Shown: in pieces, positions 25,001-33,546 of the stretch | Numbering within the stretch: position 1 is the stretch's first letter | How the letters are laid out: each line of letters opens with the position of its first letter | Origin: Streptomyces hokutonensis | GTDB lineage: Bacteria > Actinomycetota > Actinomycetes > Streptomycetales > Streptomycetaceae | Assembly: GCF_000376565.1 (NCBI RefSeq) | Contig: NZ_BARG01000079.1 | Span: 47,765 to 111,764, forward strand | Direction of reading: 5' to 3' | DNA: 64,000 nucleotides | Notes under the pieces: generated by a model | The model's input: the letters and a program-made list of their open reading frames with translations, nothing else | What the model was told of the DNA's origin: nothing | The model's database searches: none | Program-made: the position numbers and the translations under genes

Positions 25001-25730
25001 CGAGCAGCGCCCGCTCGAACGTGGAGCGATGCGCTGTGGCGTACGCGTGCTCCCGCTCGGACCACTCGATCCGGGAAGCGATCAACTCGGCGTCATAGGC
25101 ATGGAGTTCAAGGCGCTGTCGCCACCAACTCGCGTTGCGGGTCTGCCGGTCGAGCATCGCGTCGACCAACTCCCCACGGGCAGGGGCTTCGAGACCGTAG
25201 GCATCCGCGAGGATCCGCACCTGGGCCGCCTGCGCCGAGGCGGGCGGCGCGGTGGCGCGGGAGGAGACGCACCAGGTCCAGGCCGCGTATCCGACGTCTT
25301 CGAGGGGATCGCCGGGCGCTGCGGTGTCGAAGTCGATGAAGGCGTAGGGCAGACCGTCGCGGAACACGGCATTGTTCGGGCCGGGGTCGTGGTGGCAGAC
25401 GACGGGGCACGCCCCGGCCATCGCACAGCCACGGGTCGCGTCGTGCAGGGACCGGAGCAGCACACCGGCGGCCGCGACCTGTACGTCGGTCCAGCACCGG
25501 AACTTGGCAGGCACCTGGCCCGGCAGATAGCTGAACGTGTCACGTCCGGCCACGTCGAGGCCGAGGTGACGTGGGGCACCGGCGAAACCGCGCCGTTCGA
25601 GATGGCGGAGAAGCCGCGCCACGAAGGGCGACGCCTCCGTGGCCGGTCGGCGCACCGTGTCGCCGACACGCACCACGCCGGGAGTCACGCGCCCGCCGCG
25701 CAGGGGTACTTCGCCGTCCTGTTCCCGCAT
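24978..25730 (-). CDS. Aminoglycoside phosphotransferase (APH) family kinase
   Basis: A 250-residue APH-fold small-molecule kinase. The catalytic Brenner loop is CHHDPGPNNAVF and the metal-binding motif is AFIDFDTAAPGDP; a TWCVS helix follows. The N-terminal lobe is short, with RVGDTVRRPATEASPFVARL replacing the usual nucleotide loop. This subtype with a short N-lobe is common in actinomycetes and is not proof of aminoglycoside resistance. The last 23 bp overlap the 3' end of the FBP gene on the opposite strand. Confidence 0.82.
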   Translation of the reverse strand: MREQDGEVPLRGGRVTPGVVRVGDTVRRPATEASPFVARLLRHLERRGFAGAPRHLGLDVAGRDTFSYLPGQVPAKFRCWTDVQVAAAGVLLRSLHDATRGCAMAGACPVVCHHDPGPNNAVFRDGLPYAFIDFDTAAPGDPLEDVGYAAWTWCVSSRATAPPASAQAAQVRILADAYGLEAPARGELVDAMLDRQTRNASWWRQRLELHAYDAELIASRIEWSEREHAYATAHRSTFERALLVTRPLSR

Positions 25731-25805
25731 CTACGACCGCTCCGTTCATCGTGTCGGGGGCGCGGCCGGGGTTCGGGTTCGGGCGCCTCCGACCTGCTCG
25801 TCCCC

Positions 25806-25920
25806 GTTTGTTAGGCTCCCCTAGCCTCCCGCGGGGGAAGTCCGGTGAGAATCCGGCGCTGACCCGCAACGGTGTGCGCGGCGACCCCGTGGTCGTCGCG
25901 TGAGCCCGATCGCCCGTGGG
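25806..25920 (+). promoter_or_regulatory. Cobalamin riboswitch upstream of btuCDF-like operon
   Basis: The strongly conserved B12 aptamer core is visible: GGGGAAGTCCGGTGAGAATC at 25834 onwards, continuing into CCGGCGCTGACCCGCAACGG. A B12-box-like GAGCCCGATCGCCCG follows near 25901. It lies upstream of a FecCD permease, ATPase and binding protein, so cobalamin should lower their expression. The edges are approximate. A GCCTC/GAGGC hairpin between the aptamer and the GTG at 26044 may be part of the expression platform. Confidence 0.9.
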
Positions 25921-26043
25921 TGGTGCGACCCGTTGACTGCTCGCCGTGGACTGCGAGAGGGGATCCGAGCGGCCGGCACGGTCGTACGGGCTGCCTCCTC
26001 GATCGAGGCTCACCAGGCGGCCCCAGGTGAAGGACCGCCGATC

Positions 26044-27105
26044 GTGCGCCGACCTCCGAGCTCCGGCTCGGCCCGAACACCCCAGCCGCTGTTGATAGTT
26101 GGGCTGCTGCTTCTGCTCTGCGTCTCCCTCGTGTGCGGTGTCGCACTGGGGGCGGCCGGCATCGGAGCGGCGGACGTGTTCCGCTTCCTGTGGGCCGGAG
26201 TCAGCGGCGGGACCGTGCATGCCGACGACGCCGCCGACTACACCATCGTCTGGGAGATCAGGCTGCCGAGGGTCGTCCTCGCGGCCGTCGTCGGGGCCGG
26301 GCTCTCGGCCGTCGGCGTGGCCGTCCAGGCCATGGTCCGCAACGCGCTCGCCGACCCGTTCGTCCTCGGCATCTCCTCCGGCGCGGCGGTCGGCGCCAAC
26401 GCCGTCATCCTGCTGGGCGCGTTCGCCGGCCTCGGCGTCTGGGCGCTCTCCGCGTCCGCGTTCGCCTCGGCGCTCGCGGCCATGGTCCTCGTGTACGCCG
26501 TGGCCCGCTCGCCGCACGGCCTCACCCCGCTGCGGCTGATCCTGACCGGGACCGCGCTGGCCTACGGCTTCGAAGCCGTCACCACCGTGATGGTGTTCGG
26601 CGCGGCCCGTGGCGAGGCGGCCCGCTCGGCGATGATGTGGCTGCTCGGGAGCCTGGGCGGCGCGACCTGGGCGCAGGTTCCGCTGGCCGCCGTCACCGTG
26701 GCGGCCGGTTGGGCGTGGCTGCGGTGGCGGGCGGAACCGCTCAACGCCCTCGCGATGGGGGACGAGACCTCCGCCGCGCTCGGCGTCCAACCCGCCCGAC
26801 TGCGCAGGGAGTTGTTCCTCGTCACCGCGGCCGTGACCGGAACGGTGGTGGCGGTCAGCGGAGCCATCGGCTTCGTCGGACTCATGGTTCCGCACCTCGT
26901 ACGGATGCTCGTCGGCGCCGACCACCGCAGGGTCCTCGCGGTCGCACCCCTCGCCGGCGCGGTGCTGCTGGTGTGGGCCGACGTGCTGTCCCGGCTGCTG
27001 CTGGCGCCCGCCGAACTGCCGGTCGGCGTCATCACCGCCGTCGTGGGAGTGCCCGCCTTCCTGCTGCTGATGCGGCGCGGCGGCTATGCGTTCGGGGGGC
27101 GTTGA
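26044..27105 (+). CDS. btuC: Cobalamin-type ABC importer permease (BtuC/FecCD family)
   Basis: A 353-residue FecCD-family permease with about ten hydrophobic helices, the first at PLLIVGLLLLLCVSLVCGVA. Family blocks are RLPRVVLAAVVGAGLSAVGV, GISSGAAVGANAVIL and GFVGLMVPHLVRMLVGADHR. I chose GTG at 26044 with GAAGGA nine bases upstream; the frame is open back to 25900, but that would place coding sequence inside the riboswitch. The B12 riboswitch upstream, rather than an iron box, points to cobalamin or cobinamide as the substrate. Confidence 0.9.
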   Translation: MRRPPSSGSARTPQPLLIVGLLLLLCVSLVCGVALGAAGIGAADVFRFLWAGVSGGTVHADDAADYTIVWEIRLPRVVLAAVVGAGLSAVGVAVQAMVRNALADPFVLGISSGAAVGANAVILLGAFAGLGVWALSASAFASALAAMVLVYAVARSPHGLTPLRLILTGTALAYGFEAVTTVMVFGAARGEAARSAMMWLLGSLGGATWAQVPLAAVTVAAGWAWLRWRAEPLNALAMGDETSAALGVQPARLRRELFLVTAAVTGTVVAVSGAIGFVGLMVPHLVRMLVGADHRRVLAVAPLAGAVLLVWADVLSRLLLAPAELPVGVITAVVGVPAFLLLMRRGGYAFGGR

Positions 27106-27872
27106 TGCGGCTCGACATCGAGGGGCTGTCGGTCGACGCGGGCGCGGTGCGGCTGGTCGACGACATCAAGCTCGCCGTGGACTCCGGGACCTTCGTCGGG
27201 CTCGTCGGCCCCAACGGCAGTGGAAAATCAACCCTGTTGAGGTGCGTGTACCGGGCGCTGCGGCCGGCCGGCGGCACGGTCCGGCTCGACGGGGACGACG
27301 TACACGCGATGGAACCACGGGCCGCCGCCCGGGTGGTGGCCGCGCTGCCGCAGGAATCGTCGGCCGAGTTCGACTTCACCGTCACCGAAGTGGTCGCCAT
27401 GGGCCGCCTGCCGCATGGGGACCGGACCGCCGCGTCGGACCGGGAGATCTGCGCCGAGGCCATGGAACGCACCGGTGTCGCCCACCTCGCCGACCGCGGG
27501 TTCCTCGCCCTGTCGGGCGGTGAGAGGCAGCGTGTCCTGATCGCCCGCGCACTCGCCCAGCGCCCACGCGTCCTCGTCCTCGACGAACCCACCAACCACC
27601 TCGACATCGCCCACCAGTTGGACGTGCTGTCCCTGGTCCGCCACAGCGGCCTGACCGTCCTGGCGGCCCTGCACGACCTCAACCTCGCCGCCGCGCACTG
27701 CGACCTGTTGTACGTGATCGCGAACGGCCGGATCGTCGCGTCCGGCGCACCGCACGACGTACTCCAACCCGCCCTGCTCGCCGAGGTGTTCGGAGTCCGC
27801 GCGCACCCGGTACGGCACCCGGAGACCGGCGCCGTCCAGTTCCTGTTCGACCTGCTCCCGCCCACTGCCTAA
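27105..27872 (+). CDS. btuD: Cobalamin-type ABC importer ATPase (BtuD/FecE family)
   Basis: A 255-residue ABC ATPase. Walker A is GPNGSGKST (about 36-44), the Q-loop is ALPQESS, the signature is LSGGERQR, Walker B is RVLVLDEPTNHLD and the switch His is in ALHDLNLAA. The ATG shares one base with the stop of the permease gene (TGATG), so they are translationally coupled. It powers uptake by the adjacent permease. Confidence 0.92.
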   Translation: MRLDIEGLSVDAGAVRLVDDIKLAVDSGTFVGLVGPNGSGKSTLLRCVYRALRPAGGTVRLDGDDVHAMEPRAAARVVAALPQESSAEFDFTVTEVVAMGRLPHGDRTAASDREICAEAMERTGVAHLADRGFLALSGGERQRVLIARALAQRPRVLVLDEPTNHLDIAHQLDVLSLVRHSGLTVLAALHDLNLAAAHCDLLYVIANGRIVASGAPHDVLQPALLAEVFGVRAHPVRHPETGAVQFLFDLLPPTA

Positions 27873-27880
27873 GGACCTTC

Positions 27881-28888
27881 ATGCGCAAGCTGCTTGCCGC
27901 CGCCCTCTGTCTCGCCGCGACCGTCACCGGCTGCGGTGCGAGCGTCGAGTCGACCGCGGACACTCGCTCCACCGAGGCGGTCACCCTCACCAACTGCGGT
28001 CAGAAAGTGACGTACAAGACCGTCCCGAAGCGAGTCGTCACCAACGACGTCGGCATCACCGAGCTGATGTTCGCCCTCGGACTGGAGAACCGCATGGCCG
28101 GGTTCGCCATGCCCGACGACAAGGGCGATCTGACCGACGTGCCCTGGAAGGACGGCTACCAGAAGGTCAAATGGCTCTCCAAGGACCAACTCACCAAGGA
28201 GAACGTCCTCGACGCCCGCGCCGACCTCGTCTTCGCCGGCTGGAACTACGGCTTCCGCGACGACAGCGGCTTCACCCCCGACGCCCTGAAGAAGCTCGGC
28301 ATCCCCTCGTACATCCTCACCGAGTCCTGCCGCAACGGCCGCACCGACACCTCACGCGGCATCATGCCGCCCCTCGACGCCCTCTACACCGACCTCACCA
28401 ACCTCGGAAAACTCTTCGGCGTCGAGAAGCGCGCGACCACCCTGATCGCCGACTTCAAGAAGCAAATAGCCACCGTCCACAGCAAGGCCCCCACCAAGAG
28501 CCCCACGGTCTTCCTCTACGACAGCGGCCAGGACGCCCCGTTCACCTCGGGCCGCTACGCCGCCCCCGACCAGATCATCAGCGAGGCCGGCGGGGCCAAC
28601 GTCATGCACGACGTCAACGACTCCTGGACCACGGTCGGTTGGGAAACCGTCGTGAAGCGCGACCCCGATGTCATCGTGATCTGCGACTACGGCGACGTGA
28701 GCGCGGAACAGAAGAAGAAGTTCCTCCTCTCCTACGCCCCACTCCGCAACGTCTCCGCCGTCAAGCACCGCCGTATCTTCGTCCTCGACTACGTCGACCT
28801 CGTCGAAAGCCCCCGCAACCCGTCGGCCATCGCCCGCCTCGGCGCGTATCTCCGCACGGTGGCGGCGGGGCAGGAGGCTTCGCAGTGA
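27881..28888 (+). CDS. btuF: Cobalamin-type ABC importer substrate-binding lipoprotein (BtuF/FecB family)
   Basis: A 335-residue lipoprotein with signal MRKLLAAALCLAATVTGCGA; the lipobox VTGC places the lipidated Cys at 18. The mature part has two lobes joined by a long helix, as in class III binding proteins: KRVVTNDVGITELMFALGL opens lobe one and GWETVVKRDPDVIVICDYGD lobe two. It follows the ATPase by 8 bp and completes a CDF operon. It should present the corrinoid to the permease at the outer membrane face. Confidence 0.9.
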   Translation: MRKLLAAALCLAATVTGCGASVESTADTRSTEAVTLTNCGQKVTYKTVPKRVVTNDVGITELMFALGLENRMAGFAMPDDKGDLTDVPWKDGYQKVKWLSKDQLTKENVLDARADLVFAGWNYGFRDDSGFTPDALKKLGIPSYILTESCRNGRTDTSRGIMPPLDALYTDLTNLGKLFGVEKRATTLIADFKKQIATVHSKAPTKSPTVFLYDSGQDAPFTSGRYAAPDQIISEAGGANVMHDVNDSWTTVGWETVVKRDPDVIVICDYGDVSAEQKKKFLLSYAPLRNVSAVKHRRIFVLDYVDLVESPRNPSAIARLGAYLRTVAAGQEASQ

Positions 28889-28925
28889 CACCTCCCAGTG
28901 GGACCGACGGCGACGCCGACTCCGA

Positions 28926-29663
28926 TCAGCGGGTGGGGAAGGAAGCCAGATCGAGCTCCCACTGATCGGCCGCGTCGAGCAGCGCGGCTGTATCCACCTG
29001 TATTTCCACGAAGTACTGGTAGATGTCCGGTCTGGCGTCGCCCTGCCGCCAGGAGGGCAGGGCTTCCAGGGACAGATGAACGCGGATCAGCGCCCCGGCC
29101 TTGCCGCGTTCGGCGAGGCTGAACGCCAACACCGGTTCGGTGAACCAGGTGTCCGGGGACACATAGCCTTCGGCATCGAGTCGGGTCGCGTCCACCGTCC
29201 CCGTGGCCGCCCCGCGCAGCCAAGCGGTGACCTCGTGGGCCTCGTCGTTCAGCAGAGCGGGGTCGGCAAAGGACCAACTGCCCTCGGCCGTCGTCACTTT
29301 GGCGCCGATCACCAGCCAGTTGTCGTCGTACCGGTTACCGCGAGCCGTGGGGAACTGATAGCGCAGGGGCCGGAGTTCGATACTGGTCGCATGATCACTG
29401 AGGTGCACTGCCACAGGATGCCAGGTGGCCTTCCGGCGGTGTACCCAGGTTTTCACCTCCCGGACCTGGTCGTAGCGCCCGAGAAAGCGGAACGCGCCGC
29501 CTCTGGCCTGGTACAGGAACGCCGTGTTCTCCGGGTCCATCGTGTGGGTGGCGCCCTGGACGAGACGGATCGGCTTGGCCACGCCGTCGTACGCCTCGGC
29601 GAGCCATCGGGTCTGCTCAACTCGGGGTGTGCAGAGGGCGGTTCGGAGTCGACGCGGGCTCAC
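28926..29663 (-). CDS. Two-part protein: unidentified N-terminus plus WapI-family immunity-like domain
   Basis: A 245-residue reading frame. The last ~160 residues (from HLSDHATSIELRPLRYQFPT through PDIYQYFVEIQVD to the end) resemble the WapI-type immunity proteins common in Streptomyces. I do not recognise the first ~80 residues (RLVQGATHTMDPENTAFLYQ, REVKTWVHRRKATWHP), although their codon use is normal. The GTG at 29663 overlaps the stop of the sigma gene as GTGA, arguing for translation of the long form; a GTG at 29414 would give only the immunity-like part. No toxin gene is adjacent. Confidence 0.55.
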   Translation of the reverse strand: MSPRRLRTALCTPRVEQTRWLAEAYDGVAKPIRLVQGATHTMDPENTAFLYQARGGAFRFLGRYDQVREVKTWVHRRKATWHPVAVHLSDHATSIELRPLRYQFPTARGNRYDDNWLVIGAKVTTAEGSWSFADPALLNDEAHEVTAWLRGAATGTVDATRLDAEGYVSPDTWFTEPVLAFSLAERGKAGALIRVHLSLEALPSWRQGDARPDIYQYFVEIQVDTAALLDAADQWELDLASFPTR

Positions 29664-30526
29664 CTGGCGAGTTCGGTCGGCTCGTCCAGTTGTGTGAGCT
29701 TCCGTGGATTGCGCACCACGTAGATCCTGGTGACCCGGCCGTCCTCCACCACGAGACTGATCGCTGACGGCTCACCGTCGACGTCCATGCGGCCCGCGGG
29801 TTCGCCGTTGAGCCACATGGGCGTGGTGTCGAAGGCGGCCACCAGGGTGTTCGCGCGGGCGAGGATCGGTGCGACCAGCTCGACCCCGTGGATCGGGGCG
29901 AGCGCGGCCGGGACGATCCCGCCGCCGTCGGTCACCAGCACCACGTCCGGTGCCATGACCTCCATCAACTCCCGCAGATGGCCGGTCCGCAAGGCATGCA
30001 GGAACCGTTCCACCACGGCGGCCTGCTCCGACCGGCTCACCTTCACCCGCGGCCGCCGGGCCGCCACATGCTCCCGCGCCCGCCGGGCGACCTGCCGCAC
30101 CGTCGCCGCGGACTTCCCGACGACCTCCGCGATCTCGCCGTACGACAGCTCGAACACCTCGCGCAGCACGAACACCGCGCGCTCGGTGGGCCCGAGGGTC
30201 TCCAGCACGGTCAGCATCGCGATCGACACACTCTCCGCGAGCTCGACGTCATCGGCGACATCGGGGCTGGTGAGCAACGGTTCCGGCAGCCACTCGCCCA
30301 CGTACTCCTCGCGCCGGCGTGACAGGGTGCGCAGCCGGTTGAGCGCCTGGCGGGTGACGATCCGGATCAGGTACGACCGCGGGTCCCGCACCTGCGACCG
30401 GTCGGCGTCGGCCCACCGCAGCCAGGACTCCTGCAGCACGTCCTCCGCGTCGGCGGCCGAGCCGAGCATCTCGTAGGCGACGGTGAACAGGAGGCCGCGG
30501 TGGGTGACGAAGGGGTCCTCGGTCAT
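29660..30526 (-). CDS. ECF41-family RNA polymerase sigma factor with SnoaL-like C-terminal domain
   Basis: A 288-residue ECF sigma factor. Region 2 is YEMLGSAADAEDVLQESWLR and region 4 is LSYGEIAEVVGKSAATVRQV. Between them is the ECF41 hallmark WLPEP (GEWLPEPLL). The C-terminal SnoaL-like extension contains VTDGGGIVPAAL, close to the conserved DGGGK/R motif, and ends YVVRNPRKL, the NPxKL motif. In ECF41 proteins this extension replaces an anti-sigma factor. Its ATG overlaps the stop of the CMD gene, the classic partner, and a matching ECF41 promoter lies before that gene. Confidence 0.92.
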   Translation of the reverse strand: MTEDPFVTHRGLLFTVAYEMLGSAADAEDVLQESWLRWADADRSQVRDPRSYLIRIVTRQALNRLRTLSRRREEYVGEWLPEPLLTSPDVADDVELAESVSIAMLTVLETLGPTERAVFVLREVFELSYGEIAEVVGKSAATVRQVARRAREHVAARRPRVKVSRSEQAAVVERFLHALRTGHLRELMEVMAPDVVLVTDGGGIVPAALAPIHGVELVAPILARANTLVAAFDTTPMWLNGEPAGRMDVDGEPSAISLVVEDGRVTRIYVVRNPRKLTQLDEPTELAR

Positions 30527-31089
30527 GCCGGCATCTTCCCCGACCACGGGGCCAGGGGGATCTCGCAGGCGTCGGAGTAGCCCTGCGAGGTGATGCCGTG
30601 GGCGGTGTTGCATCGCGCGGCCATGTTGGCGAAGCCGATGAACACGGTGAGTTCGACCAGCGCGGCGGGGCCGAGCTGCTCCAGCAGGCGCTGCGACAGC
30701 TCGTCCGTGACGGTGGTCGGCGTGGTCGTCATGGCCTCCGCGTACTCCATCACGTCCCGCTCCAGCGGCGAGAACACGTCCGCCTGCCGCCAGCGCGGCA
30801 CCTGGCTGGCCTTCGTCAGGTCCAGGTTCTGGTTCAGCGCGAAGAAGTAGTTGACGTCGAGGCACCAACCGCACCCGACCCGCGCCGCCACGGCCATGTG
30901 CGCGAACGTCTTCAGCCCCGCGTCCGCCGCGTCCCACGTGCTCACCTTCGCGGTGAACTCCTGGTTCGCCGCGGCCAGTTCGGGATGGTTCCACAGCACT
31001 TCGACGGGCTCGGGCACGGCCCCGAGCTGCTTGATCATGCTCTCCCGAAGCTCGACGGGAAGCTCGGCCTTCGGAACGCGAATCGTCAC
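30523..31089 (-). CDS. Carboxymuconolactone decarboxylase (CMD/AhpD-like) family protein, ECF41 partner
   Basis: A 188-residue AhpD-like protein with the redox CxxC in VAARVGCGWCLDVNYFF and the downstream His two residues later replaced by Asn. These proteins act as alkylhydroperoxidases or decarboxylases. GTG at 31089 is preceded by AGGAGG. The gene is the usual neighbour and target of ECF41 sigma factors and overlaps the sigma gene by ATGA. A second Cys in AARCNTAHGI might add redox function. Confidence 0.88.
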   Translation of the reverse strand: MTIRVPKAELPVELRESMIKQLGAVPEPVEVLWNHPELAAANQEFTAKVSTWDAADAGLKTFAHMAVAARVGCGWCLDVNYFFALNQNLDLTKASQVPRWRQADVFSPLERDVMEYAEAMTTTPTTVTDELSQRLLEQLGPAALVELTVFIGFANMAARCNTAHGITSQGYSDACEIPLAPWSGKMPA

Positions 31090-31155
31090 GGTGTCCTCCT
31101 GCTACGTGTGCCGGTCCGGGCCAGTACGTGTGTCTGCCCGGCGGTTCGGCATGAA

Positions 31156-31182
31156 GACACCGGCGGACGCGAGGATGTGACA
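31156..31182 (-). promoter_or_regulatory. ECF41-type promoter of the CMD-sigma operon
   Basis: Read on the minus strand, TGTCACA (31182-31176) is followed after exactly 16 bases by TGTC (31159-31156). The known ECF41 target promoter is TGTCACA-N16-CGTC, so there is one mismatch in the -10. It lies about 67 bases upstream of the CMD start, which fits autoregulation. Confidence 0.75.
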
Positions 31183-31192
31183 TCGGGACGCC

Positions 31193-31236
31193 GGACGGCC
31201 GCACCCTCGCCACCGGCGGGGAGGGTGCGGCCGTCC
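31193..31236. terminator. Strong hairpin terminator
   Basis: A perfect 16-bp stem (GGACGGCCGCACCCTC at 31193-31208, complement at 31221-31236) has a 12-base loop. It lies downstream of the coiled-coil gene on the minus strand and just before the ECF41 promoter, isolating the two units. Confidence 0.85.
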
Positions 31237-31277
31237 AGCTTGCATGTACGTGGAACAGGGCCGGTCCTAGCAGGCCG

Positions 31278-31706
31278 TCACCCGGAGGTTCCCGTCGCGG
31301 CGGCGAGGTCGTCGGCGTCGGCGCGGGCGAGTACGGCGTCCACGACGGCGTACTCGGCCTGGTCCAGTACGTAGAGGACCAGGGCTATCGCGTCGGCGGC
31401 GTCCTGCTCGGCGTCGTCGGCGCGGCGTTCGGCCTTCTTGAGGTCGCGTTCGGCCTTGTGCTCGGCGCTCGCCGCGCGGCGGTCGGCGAAGTGCTTCTCC
31501 ACCGAGTCGTGCACATCGCTCAGCCGGCCCTGTGCCTGGGCCTTGGCATCGTCGGTCTTGGTTCCCACGGCGTCCAGGGACGCCTTGAGGCTGGTCTTCG
31601 TGGTCTCCAGCTGCGCGCGGTTCTTCGCCCGGGCGGCCGTCGCGGTGTCCTCGACCTTCTTCGTCCGGTCCGCCAACTTGCTGAGCTGGTCCGAGAGCTT
31701 GTCCAT
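31278..31706 (-). CDS. Charged coiled-coil hypothetical protein
   Basis: A 142-residue, highly charged, helical protein with long heptad-like stretches (LSDQLSKLADRTKKVEDTA, FADRRAASAEHKAERDLKKA). It is rich in Ala, Asp and Lys and has no signal or membrane segment. A more hydrophobic final helix is IALVLYVLDQAEYAVVDAVL. Similar short proteins occur beside HdeD/DUF308 membrane proteins in Streptomyces. I know of no function; a stress or envelope scaffold role is a guess from the neighbour. Confidence 0.7.
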   Translation of the reverse strand: MDKLSDQLSKLADRTKKVEDTATAARAKNRAQLETTKTSLKASLDAVGTKTDDAKAQAQGRLSDVHDSVEKHFADRRAASAEHKAERDLKKAERRADDAEQDAADAIALVLYVLDQAEYAVVDAVLARADADDLAAATGTSG

Positions 31707-31785
31707 GGTGATCCCTGTCTCGAGAGGTTGATTCGCCGGGTGTCGGATGCCGCGCGGCGCGGGTGCGTCGGCGTCCTGCCTGCCG

Positions 31786-32307
31786 CTACGCCGCTCTGTG
31801 CCGCAGGTGGAGTGAGAGGACGATGCCCGAGGTCCCGTACATGAGGCTGAACAGGCCGAACACGGTCGCCAGAGAGACCGCGCCGACGTCCGGCCGCACG
31901 AACAGCGCGAACGCCAGCGCGATCGACACCAGCCCGGTCAGCATGAACATCGCGCGTTCCCCGGCGGACTCGCCTTCCTGAGAGGCCATGCCGATCTCGA
32001 CAGCGCCGGTGACCAGCGCCCACGCGGCGACCCAGAGGGTGAGTGCGAGTGCCGTGATGCCGGGCCACAGAATCGCGGCGGCTCCGCCCACGGCGGACAG
32101 CAGGGCCAGCAGCAGCCAGCCGAAGACCGGCCCCGCCCGGTTGCCGCTGAACGCCCGCACGGCGTCGTTCGCCGCGGCGAAGAAGGCGTAGAAGGCGAAC
32201 AGATAGACGAACGCGCCCACGGTGATGCCGGGCCACACCAGCGAAACCACTCCGAACACAACCACGAGAATGCCGCGCCACAGCAGCGCGTTGGGTGAGC
32301 CGAGCAT
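31786..32307 (-). CDS. HdeD/DUF308 family membrane protein
   Basis: A 173-residue membrane protein with six short hydrophobic helices arranged in pairs, e.g. GILVVVFGVVSLVWPGITVG and GGAAAILWPGITALALTLWV; the repeated WPGIT turn is characteristic of HdeD/DUF308. The E. coli member helps acid resistance, but the role in Streptomyces is unknown. I chose ATG at 32307 (MLGSPNALL); the frame is open further upstream without conserved sequence. The coiled-coil gene follows on the same strand after 79 bp. Confidence 0.85.
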   Translation of the reverse strand: MLGSPNALLWRGILVVVFGVVSLVWPGITVGAFVYLFAFYAFFAAANDAVRAFSGNRAGPVFGWLLLALLSAVGGAAAILWPGITALALTLWVAAWALVTGAVEIGMASQEGESAGERAMFMLTGLVSIALAFALFVRPDVGAVSLATVFGLFSLMYGTSGIVLSLHLRHRAA

Positions 32308-32520
32308 GGTGATCACTTCCCTTCTGGCCCGTGGGCATGGGCCGGTTGCCGCATTCCCAGGCCCGAGGCTAGGGCTGGGCGGTTCGCGGCCCATCCGTCA
32401 TGTGACTGCACAGGTGCAGCAATCGGGGTGCTTAGGCGTGCGGTGGTACAGGTGTCGAGGCGCCCTGCCCCCTCCCGCGGATCGCGACTCGCGGCGCTCA
32501 CCCTGGGTACTCACCGGCTC

Positions 32521-33546
32521 ATGCGGATGAGTGTGGTGGATGTGGGGTCGAACACGGTTCGGCTCGTGGTGGCGGATGTCGGGGACGGTGTGCCGTTGCC
32601 GGTGCACACGGCCAAGTGGAAGCTGCGGCTCTCCGAGCGCGTCGGGCCGCACGGAGAGATCCCCGAGGAGGCCGTACGCCATCTCGTGAAGGCGGTGTCG
32701 GCCGCCGAGGAGACCGCCCGGCACTGGGGAGCGGCCGGGCCCCTCGCCTTCGCGACGGCGGTCGTCCGCGGCGCGCCCAACCGGCTCGATGTGCTGCGCT
32801 CGGTGCATGCGGAGACCGGGATACGACTGTCCACGCTGCCGGGGGAGTTGGAGGGCGAGCTCACGTTTCTCGGCGCCCGGCGCTGGATGGGCTGGCGGGC
32901 CGGGCCGCTCGCCCTGTTCGACATCGGGGGAGGCTCCTTCGAGGTCGCGTTCGGACGCGGCCGGCTGCCGGACTTCGTGGCGTCCCTCCCGCTCGGCGCC
33001 GGCCGGCTCACCCGGGACTTCCTGCCCGGCCAGGACCGGCCGCCCGAGCAGACGGTCAAGGCGATGCGGCGCGAGGTACGGCACCAACTGCGGGACGTGG
33101 CCGCACGGATCCGCTGGGAAGGGCCGCGGACCACGGTGGTGACATCCCGCACCTTTCAGCAACTGGCCCGACTCTGCGGTGCCGCGCCCGGTCGCCAAGG
33201 TCCTTTCGTGGAACGGAGGTTGGTGCGGTCGGAGCTGCGCGTGGGCCTCGACCGGCTGGCCGCCCTCGAGGCGTCCGAACGGGCCCTCCTCCCCGGTGTC
33301 TCGGCACCACGGGCCGCGCAGAGCCTGGCCGGCGCCGTGGTCGGGCACACGGTGATGAAGCTGACGGGCATCAAGACCGTCACCGTCTGCCCCTGGGGCA
33401 TCCGCGAGGGAATCCTGCTGCGGTACATCGAGGACGGCGGTTCGTGGTGGACCGAGCTGACCCGCCGTAGCGCCGACGCGGAACCGGTGGGACGGGCCGC
33501 CCGGCGCATCGCGCCGGGTCCGGAACCGACGACCGCCGGCGGGTGA
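32521..33546 (+). CDS. Ppx/GppA phosphatase family protein (exopolyphosphatase-like)
   Basis: A 341-residue member of the ASKHA-fold Ppx/GppA family, which hydrolyses polyphosphate or pppGpp. The phosphate loops are VVDVGSNTVRLVV (residues 5-17) and LFDIGGGSFEVAFG, and the catalytic Glu is in GELEGELTFLG. The C-terminus reads VCPWGIREGILLRY, a family hallmark. It lacks the HD-type C-terminal domain of the long E. coli enzymes, as do most actinobacterial Ppx1/Ppx2 proteins. Start at 32521 (MRMSVVDVG). It stands alone before a 261-bp gap. Confidence 0.88.
   Translation: MRMSVVDVGSNTVRLVVADVGDGVPLPVHTAKWKLRLSERVGPHGEIPEEAVRHLVKAVSAAEETARHWGAAGPLAFATAVVRGAPNRLDVLRSVHAETGIRLSTLPGELEGELTFLGARRWMGWRAGPLALFDIGGGSFEVAFGRGRLPDFVASLPLGAGRLTRDFLPGQDRPPEQTVKAMRREVRHQLRDVAARIRWEGPRTTVVTSRTFQQLARLCGAAPGRQGPFVERRLVRSELRVGLDRLAALEASERALLPGVSAPRAAQSLAGAVVGHTVMKLTGIKTVTVCPWGIREGILLRYIEDGGSWWTELTRRSADAEPVGRAARRIAPGPEPTTAGG

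Noticed and set aside
25900..26043. Upstream extension of the BtuC-like permease to ATG/GTG codons before 26044
   Set aside because: It would place coding sequence on the riboswitch; GTG at 26044 has a good ribosome site and precedes the first hydrophobic helix.
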